A DNA stretch of 64,000 nucleotides from Sipunculus nudus (lineage: Eukaryota; Annelida; Sipuncula; Golfingiida; Sipunculidae). The notes below the pieces were generated by a model, which saw nothing but the letters and a program-made list of their open reading frames with translations, was not told the origin of the DNA and ran no database searches. A program made the translations under genes and the position numbers. This document shows, in pieces, positions 1 to 37,747 of this stretch. The stretch is from positions 13,719,501-13,783,500 of the forward strand of contig CM049308.1 of the NCBI GenBank assembly GCA_026874595.1, given 5' to 3'. The stretch's first letter is position 1. Each line of letters begins with the position of its first letter.

Positions 1-1494
1 GCCAATATGTAATGACAGGAATAAACTGTTTTTTTTTTAATATTAAATAAAATGTTTCACTCAAAGTTTTGCACAGTATAGTGGGGGTTTCCTTGTATGG
101 AGCTGCAGAAAAGCTGTCTTCTTCTTTTTCAATTGTAACTAAACTGACAGCCTGTTAAAGACCATCACTGAGCAAATCAATTAAAGCCTCAACAGCTCAG
201 AGTGACAAGCCTAGGGGTGAGGGCAGCCAGCCAGTCATTAGCACCCTTAGTAATCAGCTCATCACACCCTGCAGTTGCTCAAAGAACACAAACAGATCAA
301 TCAGAGGGTGATGGACTAATCAGCACTGTTTCTGTAATTCTAAAATTCTGTCATTCTGCTTTGTTTCTTCAGATTAATCAAAACTGTTTTGGAAAAGATG
401 CTGAAAATATTTGAATTTTACTGAGGGAATTATACTAATCCAAATGTAAATTAAATTGAAAATTGCATGAAATTTTCCGCTTTACATAAAAAATGAAACA
501 TTATGTTAAAACTGAACAAATATTTACAAATGAACATAAATGGAAAATGAGGTGCTTTTATTGTATGATCATTTCAAAAAACCTTGTATTTTATCGTGTT
601 TGTTGTGTTGTTACTATATAACAATATATTTCACATTGTCTGAGAATATGGAAATAAAAAAATAATGTAATTTAAGTGTAATTTATATATTTTAAAGTCA
701 GTTCCTGTCAGTTCCGGTAAAAGAGGTCAGTTTCGGTAAAAAGTCGTACCGGCCCTTACCATTAGTCAGGTGTAGGTAAAACAGTACCGCTTGTCTTGTC
801 TAAATAAGAATGTATATATACATTCCATCGTTTGGTTCCCAAACCACACATGTTCCCAAACCACTCATGTTCCCAGACAAATTGTAATGTGTTCCCCGGG
901 AACAATAGCATAAAGTGTCAGTCATTCACTTTTCCCTCACTGATACGAGCAGATCGTAATCTCAAAATGTCACAAGGTCTATTCCAATAACATTAGCCTG
1001 AGGATTGGGTTTCGGGAAACAATAACATTTAATTAATTAATAAATAATTAACAATATCATTTTTCTTCAGTGGATCTGTTAAGTGAGAGAGTGGGTCAAA
1101 TGTGTCATGAATTTACGGTTATTTCCTTCACTTAAATTAGCAATAAAGATTAGGTATATTTGCATGATCGTACTTATTTGCCAATTTTGTGTATTCAGGG
1201 TAAAATAGGATGAGCTACTCCATCCCAATAACTAAATCATAAAACTGTGATCTTCTGGACACTAATTATTGAGCTATGACACCACATTTTACACCACTTT
1301 TGCAAGAATCTGTTTTCTTGAAGAGTAGCCTTCTGTCAAGAAAAAATTAAAGGAGGCTGACCCTTGTCACATTATGGTCAACATATTTTGGATTGTGGAC
1401 CTTGTGAAATGATTACAGAATGTTTATAAGATATTTTGTTGTCCATCAAACATTTTGTTTTTTGATGTATATATATATATATCCTGTTTTTCAG
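1..1494. other. Region upstream of the first recognisable poly(A) polymerase exon
   Basis: AT-rich DNA without a convincing coding exon. A good splice acceptor (TA-rich tract, then TTTTTCAG) directly precedes the ATG at 1495. The region is therefore probably an intron, with the promoter and a 5' UTR exon (or a few N-terminal residues) left of the window or unrecognised here. About 840-890 holds a short tandem phrase around GTTCCCAAACCACNCAT. Nothing else stands out. Confidence 0.5.
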
Positions 1495-27950
<26,456 letters not shown>

Positions 27951-28489
27951 TGCTGGACCAGAGCAGACAGGAATACAACCAATCAGGGACAAGCAGCAGA
28001 TCATGTGACCAATACAGATTGGTGTTCTTGAGAGAGACAGCCTTGACCTTCTGCTATCATGTGCCTAGGATCAGAGCAATACTCCCTCTACTGTTCTGGT
28101 AACCTGACATATTCTCTGTATTATTTCACTCTGTGCATCACACTGTGATCTCCTAAATTTGTTTCACTATCCCCTGGAACTAATGCTATATGCAGATTAT
28201 AGCATTGAGGGATATGCTGTTGACAGAAGTATCTGGCTCCATGAGCAGTCCAAATGAGTGGCAGCTGTGGGCAGCCCTGCCTCATATATATGTCACTGTT
28301 TGTTCTGTGTGCATCTCTGTCACATCTCTAACATTAAATTACTGTCTATAACAATTCAGATGAGAAATATTTAAATCTCTGCTCTGATCGTAAAGAAGCA
28401 CAGGATACCTGGTACAGTCGGTACAAGGGAAACGTGCGATTGGTATGCTAAATACTCTTGTTGATGTTGACTAAAGAAGTTGGAAGCAC

Positions 28490-28945
28490 AAAACACCATT
28501 AAATGAGTAAGGATAGTGGGAATTTCATCTCAACATGAACATAAAAAAATATAACATGCATGTACAGAAACAAGAAACATTTGAATTGTAACATAGTAAA
28601 CAAGAAAATTGGAGACACAAAACACCACTCGATGAAAGAGAAACATTGCAGTTACAATACACACAAATTGAACAAAAATCGTGGGAATCGCAAAACACAG
28701 CATAAAGTTCACAGGAACAGTTGCAGCATAACACGTAAAGGCAACAGGAATAGTATGAATAAAAAAACAGCCTAAAGTGAACAAGAATACCAAGTAGTTT
28801 GAGTCACAAAACACACCATAAAATGAACAAGAAAATTGGGAGTCACAAAACACCTTGAAGTGAACAAGAAAATTGGGAATCACAAAGCACACCATAAAGT
28901 GAACAAGAAAATTGGGAGTCACAAACCAACATGAAGTGATACATC
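28490..28945 (+). repeat. 38-bp minisatellite in the probable 3' UTR
   Basis: Units of the type AAGTGAACAAGAAAATTGGG followed by AGTCACAAAACACCAT. The three best units (phrase ACAAGAAAATTGGGA at 28826, 28864 and 28902) are spaced exactly 38 bp. Units to the left are more degenerate. Confidence 0.75.
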
Positions 28946-29774
28946 ATTAAAGGATCAAGAACTAGGGAGACTTACATGACACTCTGTAAAGAGTAAAGAT
29001 AGTCATGTGAGTTACAAAAACATTGAAATTTACAAGAAATCATGGACTTTGCAAAACAGTGGAAGCTAGCAATAACTGAGACAGTCACAAATCATATCTT
29101 GCAGTCAGCATGGGAACATTGGGAGTCGCAAACCTCACTTAGGGATAAAAAGGGAAACACAGAAATAAAGTTGCTAAATGGAAGTCTCAAAACACCATTG
29201 AGTACTATCCTTGCATTACAAACTATCATTTGGTGTGTGTCCATACAGGCTGGTGGCTGTAAATTAAAAGGGACCATACATTTTAATACAAGAATGATAC
29301 CAAGGGAGGATTTTGTTGGAATGGTCTGCTGTTATGAAGACAAAGGTGTCTCAGCTGTCATTATATGGCCATATGAGACTTCTGTTGTACATATGTAAAC
29401 ATACCCATGGACATCTGTTAATCTGAATAGTGTAAGATTAGCATGTTTAGTTCAGCTGTTTGAGATGGCAAGATTGAGTGAGTGTAAATGACATTCCCCA
29501 ATATAAGGGAGGACATTGTAAAACACGAGCACTGTTGAATCACAAGTTGTACAAATGTATCCTTCCAGCCTGTGTCGCTTGTAGTCTACCTGTAGTATGT
29601 ACTGTTATAACCTGCGAGTGTGAATGTGTGTGAGAAATACATCATCGCAAACTGGTAAGAATTACCGTAAAAAAATTTATGCAACGTGTAAGATGTTGTA
29701 AAGTAAAATTGGATCCTCCTTATGCCAGAGTGTTCAGTACAGTGTATATAGTAGGAAATGAATTTTTGTTTTAT

Positions 29775-29780
29775 AATAAA
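29775..29780 (+). terminator. Candidate polyadenylation signal (proximal)
   Basis: AATAAA in TTATAATAAAACATTACTTT, followed within 30 nt by AGTGTCTGAG. About 1.8 kb after the stop codon. Confidence 0.4.
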
Positions 29781-30873
29781 ACATTACTTTAGTGTCTGAG
29801 CACTTGCAGAACTTCTGCTAACAAATTTCATTTGATACAGTTCAGGATGGAGGGGTATTCAGCAGTTTAGTTTAATGCAAGGTTCAGTTAATGCAAGTCA
29901 GAATAATTTGCTCAAGGTCAACAGTAAATTTTCTGTCACCAAATTTGTCACCTCTTCTTTTCTAAGATAAAATGCATCCATGCTTAGCATTGTTTGAAAG
30001 TGTTTTCCCAAGACACCTTTTGAACCTAAGGACTGGGTCCTAGCTCTATCAGTTTTTACCTTGTGATGCTACAAGCTGGTAATGATTGTATAAATAAATG
30101 ACTTGTTGCCATTGCTACAACCTTATTTTTTCTTTGGCTATACCTATCAAGCATGGTTTAGTTCATAATTGAATTTACTCTGAAACAAGATACATACAAA
30201 ACTAAAACCTGGTTTCTTTTTACTTATTAAAAGCTTGTTAAAATTAGCCTGTTAAAAGAATTTCTTGCCAGTGTAAAGTAATGTTTAAGCAGTTTTTCAA
30301 ACATTGAATAACCTGTAAAGGTGGGAAGGGATTTTTTTCAGAATTAAATGAACATGACATGCATACCAAAGGTTGATAGAAAACAATTATCATAAAGAAA
30401 AGTTAATTATAAACTCAGACCTACAAATGTTAACATATTGGAAAGGCAGTACCCCCTGCCTAATAATATCCGTACTGCAGCTTCAGATGCAAAAACCTTA
30501 TTAACTGCTATAAAGTATAAATGATTTACAAGTCATAAATGTACATGATAATATACATATACTAGATTCCTAACCTTTCTCCCCTCACTCAAAGCTGTAG
30601 TGCATGGGCTCATGATCATTTGAGGGTATCATGTTGTTAACACTGTTCTAGTTAGTTTTATTTTGTAAATAAAAGCAGTTTCACAAGACGCTAGGCAGAT
30701 GATGTCAGAGTAAATCATAAGTTATCGTCAATCCTGGTCCCACTTGGTAACATTGTCATGTTATTTCCTGGGATGCTGCTATCTCATTGTTGGCATGTAT
30801 GAAAGGTCATGGATGTATTTATATTACTGTTATTTCACACCATTCTGGTTCCAACTTGTACTGTTTCTAATGA

Positions 30874-30879
30874 AATAAA
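30874..30879 (+). terminator. Candidate polyadenylation signal (distal)
   Basis: AATAAA followed about 15-30 nt later by GTACATGTGTTTTGTTTTAT, a typical GU/U-rich downstream element. The minisatellite starts about 200 bp further on. Confidence 0.5.
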
Positions 30880-31099
30880 TATATATTTATGTACATGTGT
30901 TTTGTTTTATTGAGTGCATTACAAGGCAACCCTGCTGTTCCAAGAATTTTGTAACATGATTTTGTAGTCCAGCTTGAAATTTGTAAACCTGCATTGAGGA
31001 AAATACTAATATGTAAATGGGATTTGTCAGCAGCAGTTGCACCTGGACTGAAATTATGGGTGAAAAGGATTCAGAAAGGCTGTGGATTGTGTGACTTGT

Positions 31100-34000
31100 A
31101 ATGGGTGAGAGAAGTCAACAGGTGGGAATTTGCCCATGGATTCATAGTGTGGGAATAGATAATATACTAAACTGGGACCTTGGATTCTGTGTGTGGAAAC
31201 AGGTGTGAAATAACTGGGCCAAGTTAACAGGTATGAATAAGTGCATGGGTTCATTGTGTGGGAACAGGTGTGATTTTAAATGGGCAAAGTCAACAGGTGT
31301 GAATTTGTGCATGGATTCATTGTGTGGGAACAGGTGTGATCTGAAATGGGCCAAGTCAACAGGTGTGGTTTTGTGCATGGATTCATGGTGTGGGAACAAC
31401 ATGATCTTAAATGGGCCAAGACAACAGGTGTGAATTTGTGCATGGATTCATGGTGTGGAAACAGGTGTGAAATAAAATTGGCCAAGTCAACAGGTGTGAG
31501 TTTGCCCATTGATTCGTCTGTGGGAACAGGTGTGCAATAAAATGGGCCAGGTCCACAGGTGTGAATTTGCCCATGGATTCAATGTGTTGGAGCAGGTGTG
31601 ATCTGAAATGGGCCAAGTCAACAGGTGTGAATTTGTGCATGGATTTATTGTGTGGTAACCGGTGTGAAATAAAATGGGCCAAGTCAACAGGTGTGAATTT
31701 GCCTATGGATACATTGTGTGGGAACCGGTGTGATCTAAAATGGGTCAGGTCAACCTAAGTAAATTTGAACATGGATTCATGGTGTGGGAACAGGTAAGAA
31801 ATAAAATGGGGCAAGTCAACAGGTGTGAATTTGTGCATGGATTCATTGTGTGGGAACAGGTGTGATCTAATATGAGCCAAGTTAACAGGTGTGAATTTGT
31901 GCTTGGATTCATCGTGTGGGACCAGGTGTGATCTAAAATTGGCCAAGTTAAAAGGTGTGAATTTGTGAAGTGAATCATTTTGTGGGAACAGATGTGAGCT
32001 GAAATGGGCCAAGACAACAGGTGTGAATTTGTGCATTGATAGTGTGGGAACAGGTGTGAAATAAAATGGGCCAAGTCAACAGGTGTGAATTTGCCTATGG
32101 ATTCATTGTGTGGGAACCAGTGTGATCTAAAATTGGCCAAGTTAACAGGTGTGAATTTGTGAAGTGATTCATTTTGTGGGAACAGGTGTAATCAGAAATT
32201 GGCCAAGTCAACAGGTGTGAATTGGTGCATGGATTCATTGTGTGGGAACAGGTGTAATCAGAAATTGGCCAAGTCAACAGGTGTGAATTGGTGCATGGAT
32301 TCATTGTGTGGGAATAGGTGTGATCTAAAATGGGCCAAGTTAACAGGTGTGAATTTGTGCATGGATTCATTGTGTTGGAACAGATGTGAGCTGAAATGGG
32401 CCAAGACAACAGGTGTGAATTTGTGCATTGATAGTGTGGGAACAGGTGTGAAATAAAATGGGCCAAGTCAACAGGTGTGAATTTGTGCATTGATAGTGTG
32501 GGAACAGGTGTGAAATAAAATGGGCCAAGTCAACAGGTGTGAATTTGCCTATGGATTCATTGTGTGGGAACCAGTGTGATCTAAAATTGGCCGAGTTAAC
32601 AGGTGTGAATTTGTGAAGTGATTCATTTTGTGGGAACAGGTGTAATCAAAAATTGGCCAAGTCAACAGGTGTGAATTGGCCCATGGATTCATTGTGTGGG
32701 AACAGGTGTGATCTAAAATGGGCCAAGTTAACAGGTGTGTATTTGTGAAGTGATTCATTTTGTGGGAACAGGTGTAATCAGAAATTTGCCAAGTCAACAG
32801 GTGTGAATTGGTGCATGGATTCATTGTGTGGGAACAGGTGTGATCTAAAATGGGCCAAATTAACAGGTGTGAATTTGTGCATGGATTCATTGTGTGGGGA
32901 CAGATGTGATCTAAAATGGGAGAAGTCAACAGGTGTGAATTTGTGCATGGATTCATTGTGTTGGAACAGATGTGAGCTGAAATGGGCCAAGACAACAGGT
33001 GTGAATTTGTGCATTGATAGTGTGGGAACAGGTGTGAAATAAAATGGGCCAAGTCAACAGGTGTGAATTTGTGCATTGAAAGTGTGGGAACAGGTGTGAA
33101 ATAAAATGGGCCAAGTCAACAGGTGTGAATTTGCCTATGGATTCATTGTGTGGGAACCGGTGTGATCTAAAATGGGTCAAGTCAACAGGTGTGAATTTGT
33201 GCATGGATTAATTGTGTGGGAACAGGTGTTATCTAGAATGGGCCAAGTCAACAGGTGTGAATTTGTGCATGGATTCATTGTGTGGGAACAGGTGTGATCT
33301 AAAATGGGCCAAGTTAACAGGTATGAATTTGTGCTTTGATTCATTTTGTGGGAACAGGTGTGGTCTAAAATGGGAGAAGTCAACAGGTGTGAATTTGTGC
33401 ATGGATTCATTGTGTTGGAACAGATGTGAGCTGAAATGGGCCAAGACAACAGGTGTGAATTTGTGCATTGATAGTGTGGGAACAGGTGTGAAATAAAATT
33501 GGCCAAGTCAACAGATGTGAATTGGTGCATGGATTCATTGTGTGGGAACAGGTGTGATCTTAAATGGGCCAAGTTAATAGATGTGAATTTATGCATTGAT
33601 TCATTGTGTGGGAACAGGTGAGATCTAAAATGGGAGAAATCAACTGGTGTGAATTTGTTCATTGATTAATTGTGTGGGGAAATAGATGTGACCTGAAATG
33701 GGCAGAGTCAACTGGTGTAAATTTGCCCATGGATTATTGTGTGGGAATGGGTGTGAAATAAAATTGGCCAAGTCCACAGGTGTGAATTCGCCCATCGTTT
33801 CATTGTGTGGGAACAGGTGTGATCTGAAATGGGCAGAGTCAACTGATGTAAATTTGTCCATGGAGTTGTTGTGTGGGAACAGATGATAAATAAAATGGGC
33901 CAAGTCAACAGGTGTGAATTTGCCCATGGATTCATTGTGTGGGAACAGGTCTGATCTACAATGGGCCATGTCAACAGGTGTGAATTTGTGCATGGATTTA

Positions 34001-35205
34001 TTGTGTGGGAACAGGTGATAAATAAAATGGGCCAAGTCAACAGGTGTGAATTTGCCCATGGATTCACTGTGTGGGAACAGGTCTGATTTACAATGGGCCA
34101 GAGTCAACTGATGTAAATTTGTCCATGGAGTTGTTGTGTGGGAACAGATGATAAATAAAATAGGCCATGTCAACAGGTGTGAATTTGTGCATGGATTCAT
34201 TGTGTGGGAACAGGTGTTATCTAAAATGGGCCAATTCAACAGGTGTGAATTTGTGCATGGATTCATTGTGTGGGAACAGGTGTGATCTCAAATGGGTCAA
34301 GTCAACAGGTGTGAATTTGTGCATGGATTAATTGTGTGGGAACAGGTGTTATCTAGAATGGGCCAAGTCAACAGGTGTGAATTTGTGCATGGATTCATTG
34401 TTCAGAACATATGTGAAATAAACTGGGCCAAGTCAACAGGTGTGAATTTGTGCATGGATTTATTGTGTGGGAACAGGTGTGATCTCAAATGGGTCAAGTC
34501 AACAGGTGTGAATTTGTGCATGGATTCCTTGTGTGGGAACAGGTGTGCAATAAAATGGGCCAGGTCAACAGGTGTGAATTTGTGCATGGATTCATTGTTC
34601 AGATCATACTGTGGTTGCCTTTTTGTTCGCGAAGGTTTTAATTTCGCGATATTCGCGAATGGAAAATAATCGCGAAAATGACACCCTCGGGAATAATTGG
34701 CCAATTGAGTGTGTCCTTCTGATTAAGTGTAGCCAATCCTTGAAATGGAATAGGTTAGAACAGTGAAAATCTTAATATAAGTTACATCCATGCAGGTATG
34801 GGGAAAACATTCCCTTAAATTTGAACTAAAGAACCTGTGCTGTGTGTACGGGCCCATCCTTATATGAGGAGAATATCACAAGCTCATAAATTATTCTCAA
34901 ATTATAATACACACAGCAATGACTTTACCAAAGATTTGATATAAGTTCTGGTGAGATCGGGAAAATGACACCCTCGCGAAACATTAAAAATGGAGAAATC
35001 GCGAAATTTCAGCCTCGCGAATATGAAGCCAACCACAGTATGTGAAATAAACTGGGCCAAGTCAACAGGTGTGAATTCACCAATGGATTCATTGTTCGGA
35101 AAATGTGTGAAATAAAATGGGCCAAGTCAACAGGTGTGAATTTGCCTATGGATTCGTTGTTCAGAACAAGTGTGAAATAAACTGGGCCAAGTTAACAGGT
35201 GTGAA
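31100..35205 (+). repeat. 66-bp minisatellite with higher-order structure, between convergent genes
   Basis: More than 50 units of GTGTGGGAACAGGTGTGATC, then TAAAATGGGCCAAGTCAACA, then GGTGTGAATTTGTGCATGGATTCATT. Most units are 66 bp. A variant class with GCATTGATAGTGTGGG is 60 bp. Groups of variants recur in the same order around 32003-32290, 32400-32680 and 32990-33180, showing that blocks of several units were duplicated. A 430-bp MITE interrupts the array at 34609-35038. Because 66 and 60 are multiples of 3, long 22-residue-period ORFs appear on both strands. I treat these as by-products. Confidence 0.9.
34609..35038. mobile_element. TA-duplicating MITE (Tc1/mariner-type), 430 bp
   Basis: Ends CTGTGGTTGCCTTTTTGTTC and (inverted) CTGTGGTTGGCTTCATATTC, flanked by TA (34607-34608 and 35039-35040). 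Subterminal regions are rich in TTCGCGA. An uninterrupted minisatellite unit at about 34391-34425 (CAGAACATATGTGAAATAAA) shows the empty site. A second copy is at 61816-62303. Confidence 0.8.
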
Positions 35206-35504
35206 TGAGGTGGTGGATCGTTTTCTGACGAGGTTTTGCCTTCATCCCCATTCGTTTGTCATCAATATAACTGGTGCAGTCATGAACTGAATCTCATGAA
35301 ATTTTCAGGGCATTTACGGAATGGACCAAGGAAGAATCAATTAGATTTGGTGTGGAACTGGTAAATGACCAGGATTCATTAATATCATCAAGGAGTATTC
35401 ACATATATATATATATAGTCACTTATGCATGAACGAACATGGGAATATTGGCTAAATAAGTGAATGCAAACACATGGAAGAGACTAACATTCCTTAGAAT
35501 TTTA
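35206..35504. other. Unique sequence after the minisatellite
   Basis: Short non-repetitive stretch with a (TA) tract near 35403-35418. No gene seen. Confidence 0.5.
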
Positions 35505-36470
35505 GTTAGGGCCCTGCTTCAGTAGAAGTGGGTGCCCTATAGTAATCACCCTGTCTGTCAAGCTGTCTGTCTGTCTGTCCACAAATTCATTTCTTGATGA
35601 TAACTCCAGTTTAGATTCACATATGGAATTCAAACATATAAATGGCCAACCACTAAAACAAACATCCTCTTAAATATGGGGATTATGAGGTCAAAGGTCA
35701 AGGTCATAGTCCCCACATCTTTAAAAAGATTGTGGATGCATTATAAGCAATACCTTTCATTCCAAAGGTTCCGTCTAACACATACAGTTTACCTGCAAAT
35801 ATCCCTTTTCCTATCGAGTTCACAAGGTCAAAGGTCAAGGTCACAGGAGCATCTGTCCACACATTGATTTCCAAAACCTTTCATTACTCCAATTTTTATT
35901 ACATATGGATTTCAAACTTAATATAAATATATGGACCACCAAAAAAACAAGAATCCTGTAGATTTTTGGGTCCAGAGGTCAAGGTCTGTCTGTCTGTCTC
36001 CACCAATTCATTTCCAGCAAAACCTTTCATTCCAGAGGTTCCATCTTACACATACAGTTTACCTGCAAATATAGATAAATATCCCTTTTCCTATTGAGGT
36101 CACAAGGTCAAAGGTCAAGGTCACAGGAGTCATCTGTCCACACATAGATTTCAAACTTAATACATGTATATAAATGGCCCACAAAAAAAACAAGAACCCT
36201 GTTGATTTTTGGGTCCTGAGGTCAGAGGTCAAGGTCTCAGGACTCATATATATATATATATATATAAAAGTTTGTGAATGCCTTATAAGTCAAAACTTTC
36301 TTACCAGTCTTTCCATCTTGCTTCAGTTTTAAGTACTGTTTTCGGTCAGTTTCCTCTATCTCTGTATGTAATCAGGTCTTTTATTATATTTTTCTGAGCA
36401 TCACTTAGCCCACACTAGAAGTCTATGGGCCTTTAGCGGGGCCCTTCCTGACCTGTCAGTATTCATCTAC
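35505..36470. repeat. Dispersed-type repeat with three perfect DR1 nuclear-receptor motifs
   Basis: Bounded by AGGGCCCTGCT (about 35509) and its near-inverse AGCGGGGCCCT (about 36438), so possibly one mobile unit. Internal tandem phrases recur about every 280 bp: ATTTCAAACTTAATA, AAACAAGAACCCTGT, and the 19-mer AGGTCAAAGGTCAAGGTCA at 35688-35706, 35825-35843 and 36105-36123. Runs of CTGT occur near 35555 and 35985, and a (TA) tract near 36247. Confidence 0.6.
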
Positions 36471-37747
36471 TTTGTGATGTGAACACCTGAATTGACTGGG
36501 TGATGTCAACAGGTGAGATTTAGGATTAAGACTGTTTGTGATGTGAACATAAGGGATTTAGACTTGGTGAAGCAATAGCATGAAATAAGCTGCTATTATT
36601 GTGGTAAAGTGTGGGCCAAGTCAAGTGGCTTGACCCAAACTTGGCACAGTGGATGAAGAAGGCAAGTGGCTTCACCCAGACTTGGGAGAGTGGATGAAGT
36701 TGGGATTTGCTGTCAGTCATCTGTGTTTTATATTTGCATTATAAAATGTGTCCATGAATAACAAAGACTTTTGTAAAAAGATTATATTTATATACATTTG
36801 TCTGTATATGGCTGTACAATGTATAAAATATATATATATGTGCAATTAATAGGAACATGGAATGTCTGCATGAAAACTTCAGATCTTGCATATTATGCAG
36901 TGATATATACATAAAATAATCTCAGAATTCTACCATGAGCTAAAAGCCCTAAAAATCAGATCTATACACAGAAATATCTTAATAAAATTCAGGAAATTGT
37001 ATAAGTAAGTTCCTTCAGATCAATTTTTCCTCTAAAAATATTTTTTCTCAAATGTATATTATGCACAGCTGAAATGAGTATTTCTAACAATGTCAGATCT
37101 GGATCCAATATTTTAAATAAGATTAGTACAATCTTTTTCTTTTTAACTGAACAAAATAACCCTTACTGCATAAAAACATGAGGGCTGTGAATATCTACAG
37201 TAAAATACATCCTGTGCGGAAACAAATGGTAAAAGATAACACCATCCATTACCTACATAACTACCTTGAATCATCGCCCAGGTGTGAGATACTTTATTTT
37301 CAACAAGACAGAATACCTTGTAAAAATGTTACATTAAAATGGCAGTTCTATAGTAATATTTGTGAAAAAAAATTCTTCCTTGTTGCCCACTACCTCATGA
37401 CTAAAGCAGTAGTTTTTGGATTATCACTGCTGTATCATTATTTTTATCACAAACCCAAAAACTGGGAAGAGAAAAAGGCAAGAACATCAGTATAATATTA
37501 AACCCATGAGGTCTTGTTCATTAAGTCAAATATATGATGAATGTTAATTTTCACAGGAGATAACCAGAACTGGTGCTTTCAACCATGTTATGTCCAGATA
37601 TGAGTTATTCAAAAGAGCCCATTCTCATATTCATGTGTTCTGAAAACTGGAATTATATTCCAAAAAGACCTGTTCGGAACTTAAAAGTTTCCAACTGTTT
37701 TGACCATGTTCAATTTGTATTTTTTTTGTGTCCATTCTGTGGAGGCT
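36471..37747. other. 3' flank / probable 3' UTR of the TMEM179-like gene
   Basis: An imperfect tandem phrase (GGCAAGTGGCTTCACCCAGA-type) lies near 36610-36710. The rest is AT-rich. ORFs here (37178-37495 plus) show no protein-like features. A candidate minus-strand poly(A) signal is at 37293-37298. Confidence 0.5.
37293..37298 (-). terminator. Candidate polyadenylation signal of the TMEM179-like gene
   Basis: TTTATT on the plus strand is AATAAA on the minus strand, about 450 nt after the stop codon. No transcript evidence. Confidence 0.3.

Larger units (their letters stand above)
27951..30890 (+). other. Probable 3' UTR of poly(A) polymerase
   Basis: Follows the stop codon without a recognisable new gene and contains several AATAAA signals. 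The last (30874) is followed by a GT-rich stretch, and the second best is at 29775, giving possible 3' UTRs of about 1.8 and 2.9 kb. ORFs inside (for example 29042-29398) show no protein-like features. A 38-bp minisatellite lies at 28490-28945. Confidence 0.55.

Noticed and set aside
29042-29398. 118-codon ORF after the poly(A) polymerase stop codon
   Set aside because: It lies in the probable 3' UTR, partly in degenerate minisatellite, and has no domain-like features.
31054-34704. Many overlapping ORFs (up to 208 codons) on both strands with 22-residue repeats
   Set aside because: They are produced by the 66/60-bp minisatellite, open on both strands at once, without splice sites, a start context, or domain character.
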